Source: BP-464 sp963825415
Lineage (GTDB): Bacteria > Actinomycetota > Thermoleophilia > Solirubrobacterales > Solirubrobacteraceae
Direction of reading: 5' to 3'
DNA length: 64,000 nucleotides
Assembly (NCBI GenBank): GCA_963825415.1
Contig: CAWGTD010000003.1
Coordinates: forward strand, 806,001-870,000
In this document: in pieces, positions 44,228 through 53,111 of the stretch
Layout of the letters: the number at the start of each line of letters is the position of its first letter
Numbering within the stretch: position 1 is the stretch's first letter
Notes under the pieces: model-generated
Told to the model about the DNA's origin: nothing
Seen by the model: the letters and a program-made list of their open reading frames with translations, nothing else
Databases searched by the model: none
Translations under genes and position numbers: made by a program

Positions 44228-44245
44228 AGCTCTTACACAGCTCCT
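44228..44245. promoter_or_regulatory. Possible weaker direct-repeat box
   Basis: AGCTC occurs at 44228 and 44239, 11 bp apart (AGCTCTTACACAGCTCCT), 78-93 bp before the PepSY-like gene. It shares the CTC core and the phase of the TCTCA boxes but not GGTCTCA, so the link is tentative. Confidence 0.3.
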
Positions 44246-44320
44246 AGGTGGCGCTCATCTCGGCCCGAGGCGGCCGGCGGATCCTGGCTCGGTCCAGTCA
44301 TCCACCCAAAGGAGACCCCG

Positions 44321-44722
44321 ATGTTCCGATCAGCCAGAAGGATCCTCACCACCATGGCCGCGCTCGCCGCGTTGGCCCTCGGAGGCTCGGCGCTCGCCGG
44401 CGCGGCCTCCAACGACTCGTCCTCGAGTTCGAAGAAGAGCTCGACGGCGTCCTCGAGCCGGCAGGCTCCCGGCGGCGGGCCGCGCGGCCGCCACGTCGGC
44501 GCCAACGGCGAGCGCGAGCAGGCGCTCGATGCCGACACCGCCGCGAAGGTCAAGGCGGCGGCGCTGGCCAAGGTCGACGGCACCGTCGAGCGGACGGAGA
44601 CCGACGTCGACCACGGCTCGCCCTACGAGGCGCACGTGCGCAAGGCGGACGGCACCGAGGTCGAGGTTCTCGTGAACAAGAGCTTCGAGGTCACCGCCGT
44701 CAACGAGATGCGGCGCCCGTAG
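44321..44722 (+). CDS. Secreted PepSY-like small protein
   Basis: 133 residues from ATG at 44321 with a strong AAAGGAGA ribosome-binding site. Signal peptide cut near GAAS (about residue 30). A Ser/Lys-rich linker (DSSSSSKKSSTASSS) leads to a C-terminal domain with two helix-strand elements: AAKVKAAALAKVDGTVERTE, GSPYEAHVRKADGTEVEVLV and then KSFEVTAV. This is the pattern of PepSY-domain proteins, which often regulate secreted peptidases or sense the cell surface and sit near two-component systems. The PepSY assignment is likely but not certain. A strong hairpin follows. Confidence 0.72.
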   Translation: MFRSARRILTTMAALAALALGGSALAGAASNDSSSSSKKSSTASSSRQAPGGGPRGRHVGANGEREQALDADTAAKVKAAALAKVDGTVERTETDVDHGSPYEAHVRKADGTEVEVLVNKSFEVTAVNEMRRP

Positions 44723-44731
44723 CGGAGCTGT

Positions 44732-44765
44732 GGCGGGGGCGTCGCGGTGCAGCGGCGCCCCCGCC
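44732..44765. terminator. 10-bp GC hairpin between convergent genes
   Basis: GGCGGGGGCG (44732-44741) and CGCCCCCGCC (44756-44765) form a perfect stem with a 14-base loop, followed on the plus side by GGCTTTA. It lies between the PepSY-like gene and the minus-strand VOC gene. Confidence 0.7.
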
Positions 44766-44775
44766 GGCTTTACGA

Positions 44776-45549
44776 TTAGTTGTTGCTCGCGAATTGCATG
44801 ACCGCGAACGAGGCGCCGTGCGGATCGCGGATGCCGGCGAAGCGGCCGATCGCCATGTCCGTCGGCTCGTTGACCACCGCGCCGCCGAGCTCCTTCGCCT
44901 TCGCGGCCGTCGCGTCGGTGTCGGCCACGGCGAAGCACACGCCCCAGTGCGGCGGCACCTCGGCCGGGAAGCCGTCGCCCATCTGGAGCATGCCGCCGAC
45001 GGGCTTGCCGTCGTTCATCCACACCGTGTATTCGTCGCCGCTGCCCTCCGGGCCCGGCCCGGGCTCCCAGCCGAAGACCGCGCTGTAGAAGGCCTTCGCG
45101 GCGCCTGCGTCGCGCGTCATGACGTCGTTCCAGGTCAACGAGTTGGGAACGTTGACGACGTCGGCGCCGTCGAATGCCTTGGGCTGCCAGATGCCGAAGA
45201 TCGCGCCTGTCGGGTCGGCGAAGTACGCCATTCGGCCGAGATCCCTCACGTCCAGCGGCTCGATGACCACGCTGCCGCCGTTGTCCTTGACGGCCCGCGC
45301 GGTGGCGTCGGCGTCGGCCACGCAGATGTAGGTGCTCCACGCGGGCGGCTGGCCCTCATCCTGGAGCGCCATCAGCCCGCCGACGTTGCCGCCGTCCTGC
45401 TGGAACATCCGGTAGCCGCCGGTCTCCTCGGCCGGCCCGGGCTCGGTGGCCTGCCAATCGAAGAGGGCGCCGTAGAAGGCGGCCGATGCGTCGGGATCAG
45501 GCGATCCCAGGTCGACCCACGAAGGGGTGCCGGGCGGGTAATCGGGCAC
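44776..45549 (-). CDS. Two-domain VOC (glyoxalase/bleomycin-resistance) protein
   Basis: 257 residues from GTG at 45549 with AAAGGAG six bases before it. Two VOC (vicinal oxygen chelate) domains in tandem: the first about 8-120 (PSWVDLGSPDPDASAAFYGA, then ADPTGAIFGIWQP), the second about 135-255 (LTWNDVMTRDAGAAKAFYSA, then RDPHGASFAVMQF). Each has the FYxxxFxW helix (FYGALFDW, FYSAVFGW) seen in hydroxylase- or PhnB-like secreted-enzyme relatives. Members bind metal and act on small molecules or bind drugs; the substrate is not known. Stand-alone gene, convergent with the PepSY-like gene and divergent from dinB. Confidence 0.85.
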   Translation of the reverse strand: MPDYPPGTPSWVDLGSPDPDASAAFYGALFDWQATEPGPAEETGGYRMFQQDGGNVGGLMALQDEGQPPAWSTYICVADADATARAVKDNGGSVVIEPLDVRDLGRMAYFADPTGAIFGIWQPKAFDGADVVNVPNSLTWNDVMTRDAGAAKAFYSAVFGWEPGPGPEGSGDEYTVWMNDGKPVGGMLQMGDGFPAEVPPHWGVCFAVADTDATAAKAKELGGAVVNEPTDMAIGRFAGIRDPHGASFAVMQFASNN

Positions 45550-45640
45550 GGTGGCTCCTTTCGAGCGAGAGGGGACAGCCGCCATCAATAACACGACGCG
45601 AGCACGGGGTGTGGCTGGACAGGCGTGCGAACATGCGTTC

Positions 45641-46831
45641 GTGTCAGGTCGTGCCTCCATCCTCCACGCCGACCTCGACTCCTTCTACGCCTCGGTCGAG
45701 CAACGCGACGATCCGTCGCTGCGCGGCCGGCCGGTGATCGTCGGCGGCGGCGTCGTGCTCGCCGCGTCCTACGAGGCCAAGGCGCGTGGCATCCGCACGG
45801 CGATGGGCGGGATGAAGGCGCGGCGGCTTTGCCCCCAGGCGATCGTCGTCCGACCCCGGATGTGGGCCTACTCCGAGGCGAGCAAGGCCGTGTTCGAGAT
45901 CTTCCGCGAGACCTCGCCGCTGGTCGAGGGGCTGTCGATCGACGAGGCGTTCCTCGACGTCCGCGGCCTGGAGCGGATCGCGGGCACGCCGGTCGAGATC
46001 GCCACGCGACTGCGCCGCGAGGTGCTCGAGCAGGTCGGTCTGCCGATCACCGTCGGCGTCGCGCGGACCAAGTTCCTCGCCAAGGTGGCCAGCGCGGTGG
46101 CCAAGCCCGACGGGCTGCTGGTCGTGCCCCCCGACCGCGAGCTGGAATTCCTGCACCCGCTCGGCGTGGAGCGGCTGTGGGGTGTCGGTCGCGTCACCGC
46201 CGAGAAGCTCCACGCCCACGGCATCGGCACCGTCGGGCAGCTCGCCGCGGTGACGGAGACCGCGCTCGTCTCGATCCTCGGCCGGGCGCTGGGGCGTCAC
46301 CTGCACGCCCTGGCCCACAACCACGATCGCCGCCGGGTCGAGGTCGGCCGGCGCAGGCGGTCGATCGGCGCCCAGCGCGCGCTCGGCCGCCGCCGGCGCT
46401 CGCCGGAGTCGCTCGACACGGTCGTCGTCGGGCTCGTCGACCGGCTCGCACGGCGGCTGCGCGCGGCGCACCGCGTCTGCCGCACGGTGGTGCTGCGCCT
46501 GCGCTTCGACGACTATTCGCGCGCGACGCGTTCGCACACGCTCCCCGAGCCGACCGCGGAGACCCGCGCGATCCTGCTCACCGCCCGCGCGCTGCTGGCG
46601 ACGACGCTGCCGTTGATCGAGCGCCGGGGGATCACGCTGATCGGCGTCGCCCTCTCGAGCCTCGCCGACGACGAGCCGGCCCAGCTCGCGCTGCCGCTCG
46701 ATCCGTGGAGCACAGGTGCGCTCGACGCGGCGCTCGACGACGTCCGCGACCGCTACGGATCGACGGCCATCACGCGCGCCGTCCTGCTCGGCCGCGACCA
46801 GGGCCCGACCGTGCCGCTGTTGCCCGACTGA
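45641..46831 (+). CDS. dinB: DNA polymerase IV (Y-family)
   Basis: 396 residues from GTG at 45641. The palm has HADLDSFYASVEQRDDPSLR at the N-terminus (catalytic Asp) and GLSIDEAFLDVRG (catalytic Asp-Glu). GGGVVLAASYEAKARGIRTA is the finger region, TVGVARTKFLAKVAS the thumb side, LWGVGRVTAEKLHAHGIGTV the helix-hairpin-helix. The little-finger domain is rich in Arg (EVGRRRRSIGAQRALG). It copies across DNA lesions with low fidelity. The C-terminal end shows LPLLPD rather than a clear clamp-binding QLxLF box, although an AQLALPLDP stretch near 350 could serve as one. No SOS box was recognised in the 91-bp upstream gap. Confidence 0.93.
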   Translation: MSGRASILHADLDSFYASVEQRDDPSLRGRPVIVGGGVVLAASYEAKARGIRTAMGGMKARRLCPQAIVVRPRMWAYSEASKAVFEIFRETSPLVEGLSIDEAFLDVRGLERIAGTPVEIATRLRREVLEQVGLPITVGVARTKFLAKVASAVAKPDGLLVVPPDRELEFLHPLGVERLWGVGRVTAEKLHAHGIGTVGQLAAVTETALVSILGRALGRHLHALAHNHDRRRVEVGRRRRSIGAQRALGRRRRSPESLDTVVVGLVDRLARRLRAAHRVCRTVVLRLRFDDYSRATRSHTLPEPTAETRAILLTARALLATTLPLIERRGITLIGVALSSLADDEPAQLALPLDPWSTGALDAALDDVRDRYGSTAITRAVLLGRDQGPTVPLLPD

Positions 46832-46898
46832 CGTTGCTCGGTCCTCTCGGACCGGCATCCCAGCGCGCGCACGCGCCCGGGCCCATACCATCGATCAG

Positions 46899-49080
46899 AT
46901 GAGCCCACGGTCCCGCCTCGTCCTCGCCCTCCTATGCGCCACCGGCCTCGCCTCCGCCGCCCCAGCCGCGGCACACGTCGAGCGCCCCGCCTACTGGCCC
47001 GACCCCGCGGTCGACAACTCCGTGGCCGGCGGCACCGGCGGGAAGGTGCCGGCTCTGCTCACGCTCTCGTCGGCGCTGGTCCGCTCGCGCCCGGGCGACA
47101 CGCGGGTGGTCTGCCAGAGCGACTCGATGACACGGCTGCAGGAGTCGATGACACGCGCTCGCGCGGAGGGCTATCTGGTCCGCCCGTCGGAGAGGCGCAA
47201 GCTCACCAAGGCGATGGCCCGCCATCTGCTGGTCATGAACCAGAAGTTCTTGAAGATGTGCAAGTACCACGAGATCCAGCCGGCGGTCACCGCTTCGCAC
47301 AACAACGACCGCATCGTGATCATGCCGGGCCTCTACACGGAGCCCACGTCGCGCGCCGCGCCGACGCATGACAAGGCCTGTGACCAGTACCGCACGAACG
47401 GCGATCGGCCGGGCAACGAGGGCATCGCGCTGTCCTACGCGTATCAGTTCCACTGCCCCAACGACCAGAACCTGATCGCCGTGATCGGGCGGGAGGTCGG
47501 GGCGACCCCACCGCCGATGCCGCCGCGGGAGAACCGCCACGGGATCCCCGACCTCGGCCCGTGCATCCGCTGCAACATCCAGATCCAGGGCTCGGGCGTC
47601 AACGCCGACGACGTGACGATCGACGCCGGCGACGCCTCGAAGGGCGACGGCGGCCCCAACGGCGTCGGCACCGTCAAGGACGTGGCGATCCGCGCCGATC
47701 GCGCCGACGGCTTCGTCCTGAGCAAGGTCAAGGTCCGCCACGCCAAGGAGCACGGCATCTACGTGCTCGAGGCCGACGGCTACCGCCTGACCAACTTCAA
47801 GGCCTACTACAACGGGCTGTACGGAACGCTGACCTTCGTCGAGGACCACGGCGTCCAGGAGCACTGCGAGGCCGTCGGCCACGGCGACTCGGGCATCTAC
47901 CCCGGCGCGGCCGTCGAGTCGGGCGAACAGCGCCCGGCCGGCACGCCGTTCCGTTACAACCAGGAGGTCCGCTACTGCGACCTCCATCACAACATGGCGG
48001 GCTTCTCGGGCACGAACGGCAATGCCGTCCACGTCCACGGCAACGACATCTACGACAACGCCCTCGGGCTCCAGACCGATGTCGTCACGGGCGCCGGACA
48101 CCCCGGCTATCCGGGCGACTCGATCCTCGTCGAGGGCAACACGTTCCGGTCGAACAACTTCAACCCCTACGAGGCCGACTCGACCGTCATCCCCGCGTTC
48201 CCGTTCCCGGTCGGCACCGGGCTCTGGTTCGCCGGGCACAACCACGGCCAGGTCCGCAACAACTACTTCTACGACAACTGGCGGCGCGGGACGATGCTCT
48301 TCAGCGTCCCCGACCAGCTGGTCTGCGGGCCCGCCGCCGGCGACAACCGTCAGGCCGGTTGTGACCCCAACGGCCTGACGACGTCGTTCTACAACTCGCA
48401 GTACGACAACGTCATGGGTGTCCGCCCGGACGGCACTGTCGACCCGAACGGCACGGACTTCTGGTGGGACCCGTACCCGGGGACCGTCGGCAACTGCTGG
48501 TGGGGCAACACCGCGGCGCCGGGCGCGAAGATCACCCAGTCGCCCGTCGCGCCTCCGCTTCCGGGCTGCAACAACGGCAAGGACCCGAGCCAGAGCGTGG
48601 GGACGGGCAACCCGGCCCAGACCGGCGAGCTGCTGAGCTGCGTCGCCGCGTTCGAGACCCGGATGTTCGATCCCAACGGGCCGTGCCCGTGGTTCAAGAC
48701 GCCGTCCGAGCCCCAGCCCGGTGCCGGCAGCCGCGCCACCACCGCCCGCGCGGCCGCGTTCGAGCCGGCCTTCACGGCCACGGTGCCGCGGCAGGCCGGC
48801 GGCCACATCGACCGGCGCACCGACCTCAGCGGCGTCTCGTGCGCGCAATGGAACGCCGCGGGCGATTCCGGCCGCGCCTGGCTGGTCGACAAGATCACCA
48901 AGTTCGCGGGCGGGCCCGGTCAACGACGGGACGAAGATCGTCGGCTACGGGGACACCCTCCCGTCCGACCGGGCCTACGCCCTCTTCGACACGTGGTGCC
49001 CAGAGCAGTACGCCCAGGGCTTCCTGCTCTACAAGCTCTACACGTACGCCGCGGTGGTCTCCAAGAGCGACATCGGTTGA
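46899..49080 (+). pseudogene. Secreted right-handed parallel beta-helix protein, one frameshift
   Basis: About 727 residues once repaired. ATG at 46899 opens a signal peptide (LVLALLCATGLASAAPAAA). Residues around 190-480 hold parallel beta-helix rungs such as VAIRADRADGFVLSKVKVR, GIYVLEADGYRLTNFK and VHVHGNDIYDNALGLQT, typical of pectate-lyase-like surface proteins. Catalytic Asp/His residues are not identifiable. The C-terminal part has several Cys and a last domain (RRTDLSGVSCAQWNA) before the break near 48911-48920 (an extra base in GGGCCCGG), after which the frame resumes with VNDGTKIVGYGDTLPS to the stop. Polysaccharide binding or cleavage is possible but unproven. It ends 13 bp before the oxidoreductase gene. 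Confidence 0.8.
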
Positions 49081-49093
49081 GCCGGTCGCCCGC

Positions 49094-50062
49094 ATGAAGG
49101 CCGCAGTGATCTACGAGAACGGCGGGCCCGACGTCCTGCGCTACGAGGACGTGCCCGACCCCGAGTGCCCGGACGGGTGCGTGCTGGTCGACGTCGAGGC
49201 GATCAGCATCGAGGGCGGCGACCTGCTCCATCGCGCAGGAGCGCCGCCGGCGGAGGTCCCGCACGTGATCGGGTACCTCGCGGCGGGCACCGTCGCCGAG
49301 GTCGGCGCCGGTGTTTCAGACCGCGCGGTCGGCGACCGCGTCGTGACGCTCAACGCCGCGGGCTCGCATGCGGCCCGGCGGGCCGTGCCCGCGATGTCGA
49401 CATGGCCGATCCCCGACGGGCTGGACCCGGCCGCGGCCGCGTGCATTCCCGTCGCTTTCGGAACCGCCGAGGAGTGCCTGTTCACCGCCGGCAACCTTCA
49501 GTCAGGGCAGACGGTCCTGATCCACGCGGGAGCCGGAGGCGTGGGGATGGCCGCGATCCAGCTCGCCAAGCAGGCCGGGGCGATCGTCATTTCGACGGCG
49601 TCCAGCGACGAGAAGCTCGAGCGCCTGAAGGAGTTCGGACTCGACCACGGCGTCAACTACGCATCGGAGAGCTTCGTCGAGCGCACGCGCGCTCTGACCG
49701 AGGGGCGCGGCGTCGACGTCGTGCTCGACTCGATCGGCGGCCAGAACCTCGTCGACAGCATCGGCGTGCTCGCCTACCGCGGGACGCTGGTGAGCGTCGG
49801 GCTGGCGGGTCGGGCGGGCTCCGAAATCGAGGCGCGCGATCTGTGGGCGCAGAACAACACGCTGCGCGGCGTCTTCCTCGGTGGCGCGCTGCTGAACGAG
49901 TACGCGCGCGTCCACGCGATGATCGGCGAGCTGTTCGAACGGGTCGCAAGCGGCGGGTTGCGCGTCGAGATCGACCGCAGCTTCCCGCTCGCCGAGGCAG
50001 CCGCCGCGCACACGTTCATCGAGAGCCGCAAGGCCTTCGGCCGCGTCGTCATGACGCCGTAG
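49094..50062 (+). CDS. MDR-family quinone/alcohol oxidoreductase
   Basis: 322 residues. Medium-chain dehydrogenase fold: N-terminal catalytic GroES-like domain (MKAAVIYENGGPDVLRYEDV), then the Rossmann motif HAGAGGVGMAAIQLAKQAGA and RGVDVVLDSIGGQ, characteristic of the zinc-free quinone-oxidoreductase (QOR, zeta-crystallin-like) branch. The zinc-ligand Cys of ADH is absent. VGLAGRAGSEIEARDLWAQN and the C-terminal helix complete it. NADPH-dependent reduction of quinones or enones is the usual activity. It follows the beta-helix gene by 13 bp and precedes the channel-like gene by 31 bp; no link in function is evident. Confidence 0.9.
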   Translation: MKAAVIYENGGPDVLRYEDVPDPECPDGCVLVDVEAISIEGGDLLHRAGAPPAEVPHVIGYLAAGTVAEVGAGVSDRAVGDRVVTLNAAGSHAARRAVPAMSTWPIPDGLDPAAAACIPVAFGTAEECLFTAGNLQSGQTVLIHAGAGGVGMAAIQLAKQAGAIVISTASSDEKLERLKEFGLDHGVNYASESFVERTRALTEGRGVDVVLDSIGGQNLVDSIGVLAYRGTLVSVGLAGRAGSEIEARDLWAQNNTLRGVFLGGALLNEYARVHAMIGELFERVASGGLRVEIDRSFPLAEAAAAHTFIESRKAFGRVVMTP

Positions 50063-50093
50063 GAGCGACCGGGCCGCGGGTTACCGTGGCGGA

Positions 50094-50753
50094 GTGCTGA
50101 GCCTCGTCCGACGGGAGCCCTCGGCGATGCTGCTGGGTGCTCAGCTGATCGCCGTGCTGCTCTACCCGTTCATGGAGGGCAGCGACGTCGGCCGGTCGCT
50201 GTTCAGCGTCTTCGGCATCGCGATCCTCGGCCTGGTGGTGCTCGCGGTTCGCAGCACGCCGGGCCTGACCTGGGTGAGCATCCTGCTGGCTGCACCGGCG
50301 ACCGTACTGCTGCTGATCCAGGCGATCACGCGCAGCGACGACCTGCTCCCCTATTCCTCGGCGCTCGAGGCGGTGCTCTACCTGTACGGCGCCGGGGCGC
50401 TGATCGCCTACATGCTGGCCGACCGCGAGATCACCCGCGACGAGCTGTTCGCAGTGGGCGCAACGTTCACGCTCGTGGCGTGGGCGTTCGCCTACGCGTA
50501 CACGGTCTGCCAGGCCGTCGAGCCCGACAGCTTCACCGCGGCGGTCGACGCGAACTCTGATCGCACGTGGGTCGAGCTGCTGTTCCTGAGCTTCACGACG
50601 CTGACCAGCACGGGGCTGAGCGACGTCGTCCCGATCAAGGCGTTCGCGCGCGCGATGGTGATGATCGAGCAGCTGGCCGGCCTCTCCTACGTGGCCGTGC
50701 TCGTGTCGCGGCTCGTCGCGCTGACGGTGATCTCCCAGCGCGATCGCGGCTAG
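50094..50753 (+). CDS. Ion-channel-like membrane protein with altered pore signature
   Basis: 219 residues from GTG at 50094. Six hydrophobic segments are visible (around 12-30, 35-53, 58-78, 97-114, 122-144 and 185-210) with a re-entrant pore segment before the last, LLFLSFTTLTSTGLSDV. The position and the following helix match the pore-loop family (Ion_trans_2), but the potassium filter TVGYG is replaced by TSTGLS. It may conduct another ion or be a regulatory relative. No cytosolic RCK or cNMP domain. Its stop codon abuts that of the S15 peptidase (50753/50754), on the opposite strand. Confidence 0.75.
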   Translation: MLSLVRREPSAMLLGAQLIAVLLYPFMEGSDVGRSLFSVFGIAILGLVVLAVRSTPGLTWVSILLAAPATVLLLIQAITRSDDLLPYSSALEAVLYLYGAGALIAYMLADREITRDELFAVGATFTLVAWAFAYAYTVCQAVEPDSFTAAVDANSDRTWVELLFLSFTTLTSTGLSDVVPIKAFARAMVMIEQLAGLSYVAVLVSRLVALTVISQRDRG

Positions 50754-53024
50754 TCAACCGTTCACGTATGCCTGGTAGTCCCGGCAGGGCTCGCCCCTCA
50801 GTCCGGGACACGGCGGCAGCTCGGTCGGAACGTTCACCCCCGGAATCACCGGGAGCAGGAGGCTCGACGGCCGCGCCTTGGAGGAGGCGATCGAGACCGT
50901 CGCGGTTCCCTTAGGCAGCGCCTCGCCGAACGCCCAGATCGGCTGGTCGCCGTTCGGCGCCGTGATCGTCACGCGGATGCGCGAGCCGGTGCGGTACGCA
51001 TGCGCTTGGTAGTAGAGCGGGATCGTGACCTTGACGAAGCGCTTGCGCGGCATGGGCGCGCGGTCGGCCTTCCTCAGGCTCAGGACGGGCTCGAGCTGCG
51101 TGCTCTTGCGGGCGTCGAGCTTGCGCTCGTTGGCTCGCACCCAGCCGCCCTGCACGAAGGTCTCCTTGCCGTCGGGCCTGACCTCGCTGATCGTGGCCTG
51201 CAGATCGACGTTGGACTTGCTCGAGCGGACCCAGGCGTGCACGGCACCCGCGCCGATCACCGTCGTGTTCTCGCTCAGTGGACCGGTCAGATACGAAGCG
51301 GCGCTACCGGCCGGCGGCGACTGCCACTTGTAGGGCGGCGTGGCGGTCCAGAGGCCACCCTCGCCCGCGGCCGTGTCCCCGGTGAAGTCGGTCAGCGGGC
51401 GGGCCTTGGCGTTCCACGTGAACGAGTTCGTCCCGGCGCTGGCGGGCGGCGCGTCGCCGAGCGAGCCATCGGCCGAGCTGAACCACGACCGGGCGGTCGC
51501 GCCCGGGATGGGGAGGCTCGGGAAGGACTGCTCGAAACCGGGCAGCGGCTCGCCGGGATTCGAACCGCCGGCCCCGTTGTCGAACAGGATGCGGATCGGC
51601 TCGAGCTTCTCGAACGCCGCGAGCGCACTCTCGTAGGTGGGTTCCTGCTGGATCGGATCGGGCGGCAGCGTCACCCCGTTGATCCCCATCGCCGCCTGAT
51701 AGATCACCGGCGCGGCGGCCTGGATCGCCGCCGCGTTCATGATCGGCGCCTGCTTGGCCACGTAGAGCTGGAGGAAGTCGTACCAGCGGTTGAAGACCTC
51801 CGGGCTAAGCGAGTCGACGTGGGTGCCGTTGGTGAACGTGAACCACTTCTTGTCCGTGCCGGTGAAGCGCGAAGCCAGCGTCGGGCAGTGGCCGCCGGTC
51901 TGCTCGTCGGTGAACTGGCAGGCCATGTAGGTCGGCACCTTGATCTTGTCGACGAAGGTGATCGGCGACAGCGGGTCGGCGACCTTGGGCCTGTAGTGGT
52001 CGTTGGCGCGGATCTTGCCGATCAGGTCCGCGGCCTGGCCGTGGAGCGCCTGGTTGTCCTTGCAGGTCTGGTCGCCCTCCTGGATGCGCTTGTAGGCCCA
52101 CTCCTGCCCGGCCTCGGGCCCCGACGGCTGGGCCTCGTGGGCGCGCTCCTTGGCCCAGGCGACGGCGAAGCCCGTGTTCAGGACGCCGCCCGGGTAGAGC
52201 GTCGTCTGCGTCTGGTCGATCACCGACAGGGGCGAGATCGCGGCCAGGCTCGGCGGCTGCAGCTGCGCGGTGAAGAGCTGGCTGATCCCGCCGTAGGAGA
52301 TGCCCATCATCCCGACCTTGTTGTGCTTCACCCACGGCTGCCGCGCGACCGTCTCGATCACGTCGTAGCCGTCGAGGTTCTGAAGCGGCTCGAAGAAGTC
52401 GAACGCGCCGCCCGAGCAGCCGGTGCCGCGCATGTTGACGTCGACGACCGTGAACCCCATCAGGTTGGCGATGATCGAGATCCCGCTGGTCGGCCCGGCC
52501 GGGTTGGCGTAGCCGTAGCCGGAGTACTCGATCAGGGTCGGAGTGGGCCCACTGCTCGGAAGCCCCGGCAGATAGCCGACCGGCAGCGCGCTCGTCACGT
52601 CCTGCGGCGGATGGACGTTGATCGCGAGCTTCGTACCGTCGCGCGTGGTCATGTAGCCGTACCCGCTGGTGGGGATCGTCTGGTCGTAGACGTCTGTGCT
52701 CGGCGGTGCGGGCCGCGTCGAGAGCACGGTCACCGGCGCGGACTTCGCTCCACCGCGGGTGGGGCGAACGCGGTAGCCCGCTCCCGGCTTCACGCCGCGG
52801 AACAGCACGCTGCCGAGCGCATCGGCGCGCTTCTTGGCCACGGTCTTGCCGGCGCTGTTCAGCAGCGACATCTGCGTCTTTGGAGTCAGCCCGGTCACGG
52901 CGACCTGCTCGACGCTGCCCTGCGCGGTAAGCGCCGCTTCGGCCGCGCCCGCTCCGGTCACGAACGTCAACGCCAGGAATGCAACACCAATGGAAAGCCG
53001 GCCTCGCGAGATCACCTCAGGCAC
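50754..53024 (-). CDS. Secreted S15 / CocE-NonD family hydrolase
   Basis: 756 residues from GTG at 53024. A signal peptide ends near EAA (about residue 31), then a beta-sandwich-like segment to about 110. The alpha/beta-hydrolase core carries GISYGG with nucleophile Ser243, preceded by VVDVNMRGTGCSGGAFDFFE, the usual S15 oxyanion region, and a catalytic His in NGTHVDSL. The C-terminal region is a PepX-C jelly roll, with PLSENTTVIGAGAVHAWVRS and FVKVTIPLYYQAH. Members are X-Pro dipeptidyl-peptidases, cocaine esterases or broad acylases. It is divergent from the LVIVD-repeat protein, 87 bp away. Confidence 0.9.
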   Translation of the reverse strand: MPEVISRGRLSIGVAFLALTFVTGAGAAEAALTAQGSVEQVAVTGLTPKTQMSLLNSAGKTVAKKRADALGSVLFRGVKPGAGYRVRPTRGGAKSAPVTVLSTRPAPPSTDVYDQTIPTSGYGYMTTRDGTKLAINVHPPQDVTSALPVGYLPGLPSSGPTPTLIEYSGYGYANPAGPTSGISIIANLMGFTVVDVNMRGTGCSGGAFDFFEPLQNLDGYDVIETVARQPWVKHNKVGMMGISYGGISQLFTAQLQPPSLAAISPLSVIDQTQTTLYPGGVLNTGFAVAWAKERAHEAQPSGPEAGQEWAYKRIQEGDQTCKDNQALHGQAADLIGKIRANDHYRPKVADPLSPITFVDKIKVPTYMACQFTDEQTGGHCPTLASRFTGTDKKWFTFTNGTHVDSLSPEVFNRWYDFLQLYVAKQAPIMNAAAIQAAAPVIYQAAMGINGVTLPPDPIQQEPTYESALAAFEKLEPIRILFDNGAGGSNPGEPLPGFEQSFPSLPIPGATARSWFSSADGSLGDAPPASAGTNSFTWNAKARPLTDFTGDTAAGEGGLWTATPPYKWQSPPAGSAASYLTGPLSENTTVIGAGAVHAWVRSSKSNVDLQATISEVRPDGKETFVQGGWVRANERKLDARKSTQLEPVLSLRKADRAPMPRKRFVKVTIPLYYQAHAYRTGSRIRVTITAPNGDQPIWAFGEALPKGTATVSIASSKARPSSLLLPVIPGVNVPTELPPCPGLRGEPCRDYQAYVNG

Positions 53025-53111
53025 TCAATCAGGCAACGCCCGCCCGCGTCGCAGTCCGACGGTCGTCGCTGTCGACGCACCGCGCGATCTGCCGGAATAG
53101 AGTCCCGCGCG

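Noticed and set aside
44321..44722. Gene read as a toxin or bacteriocin precursor because of small size and Ser/Lys linker
   Set aside because: PepSY-like helix-strand elements and no double-Gly leader, immunity or transporter neighbours.
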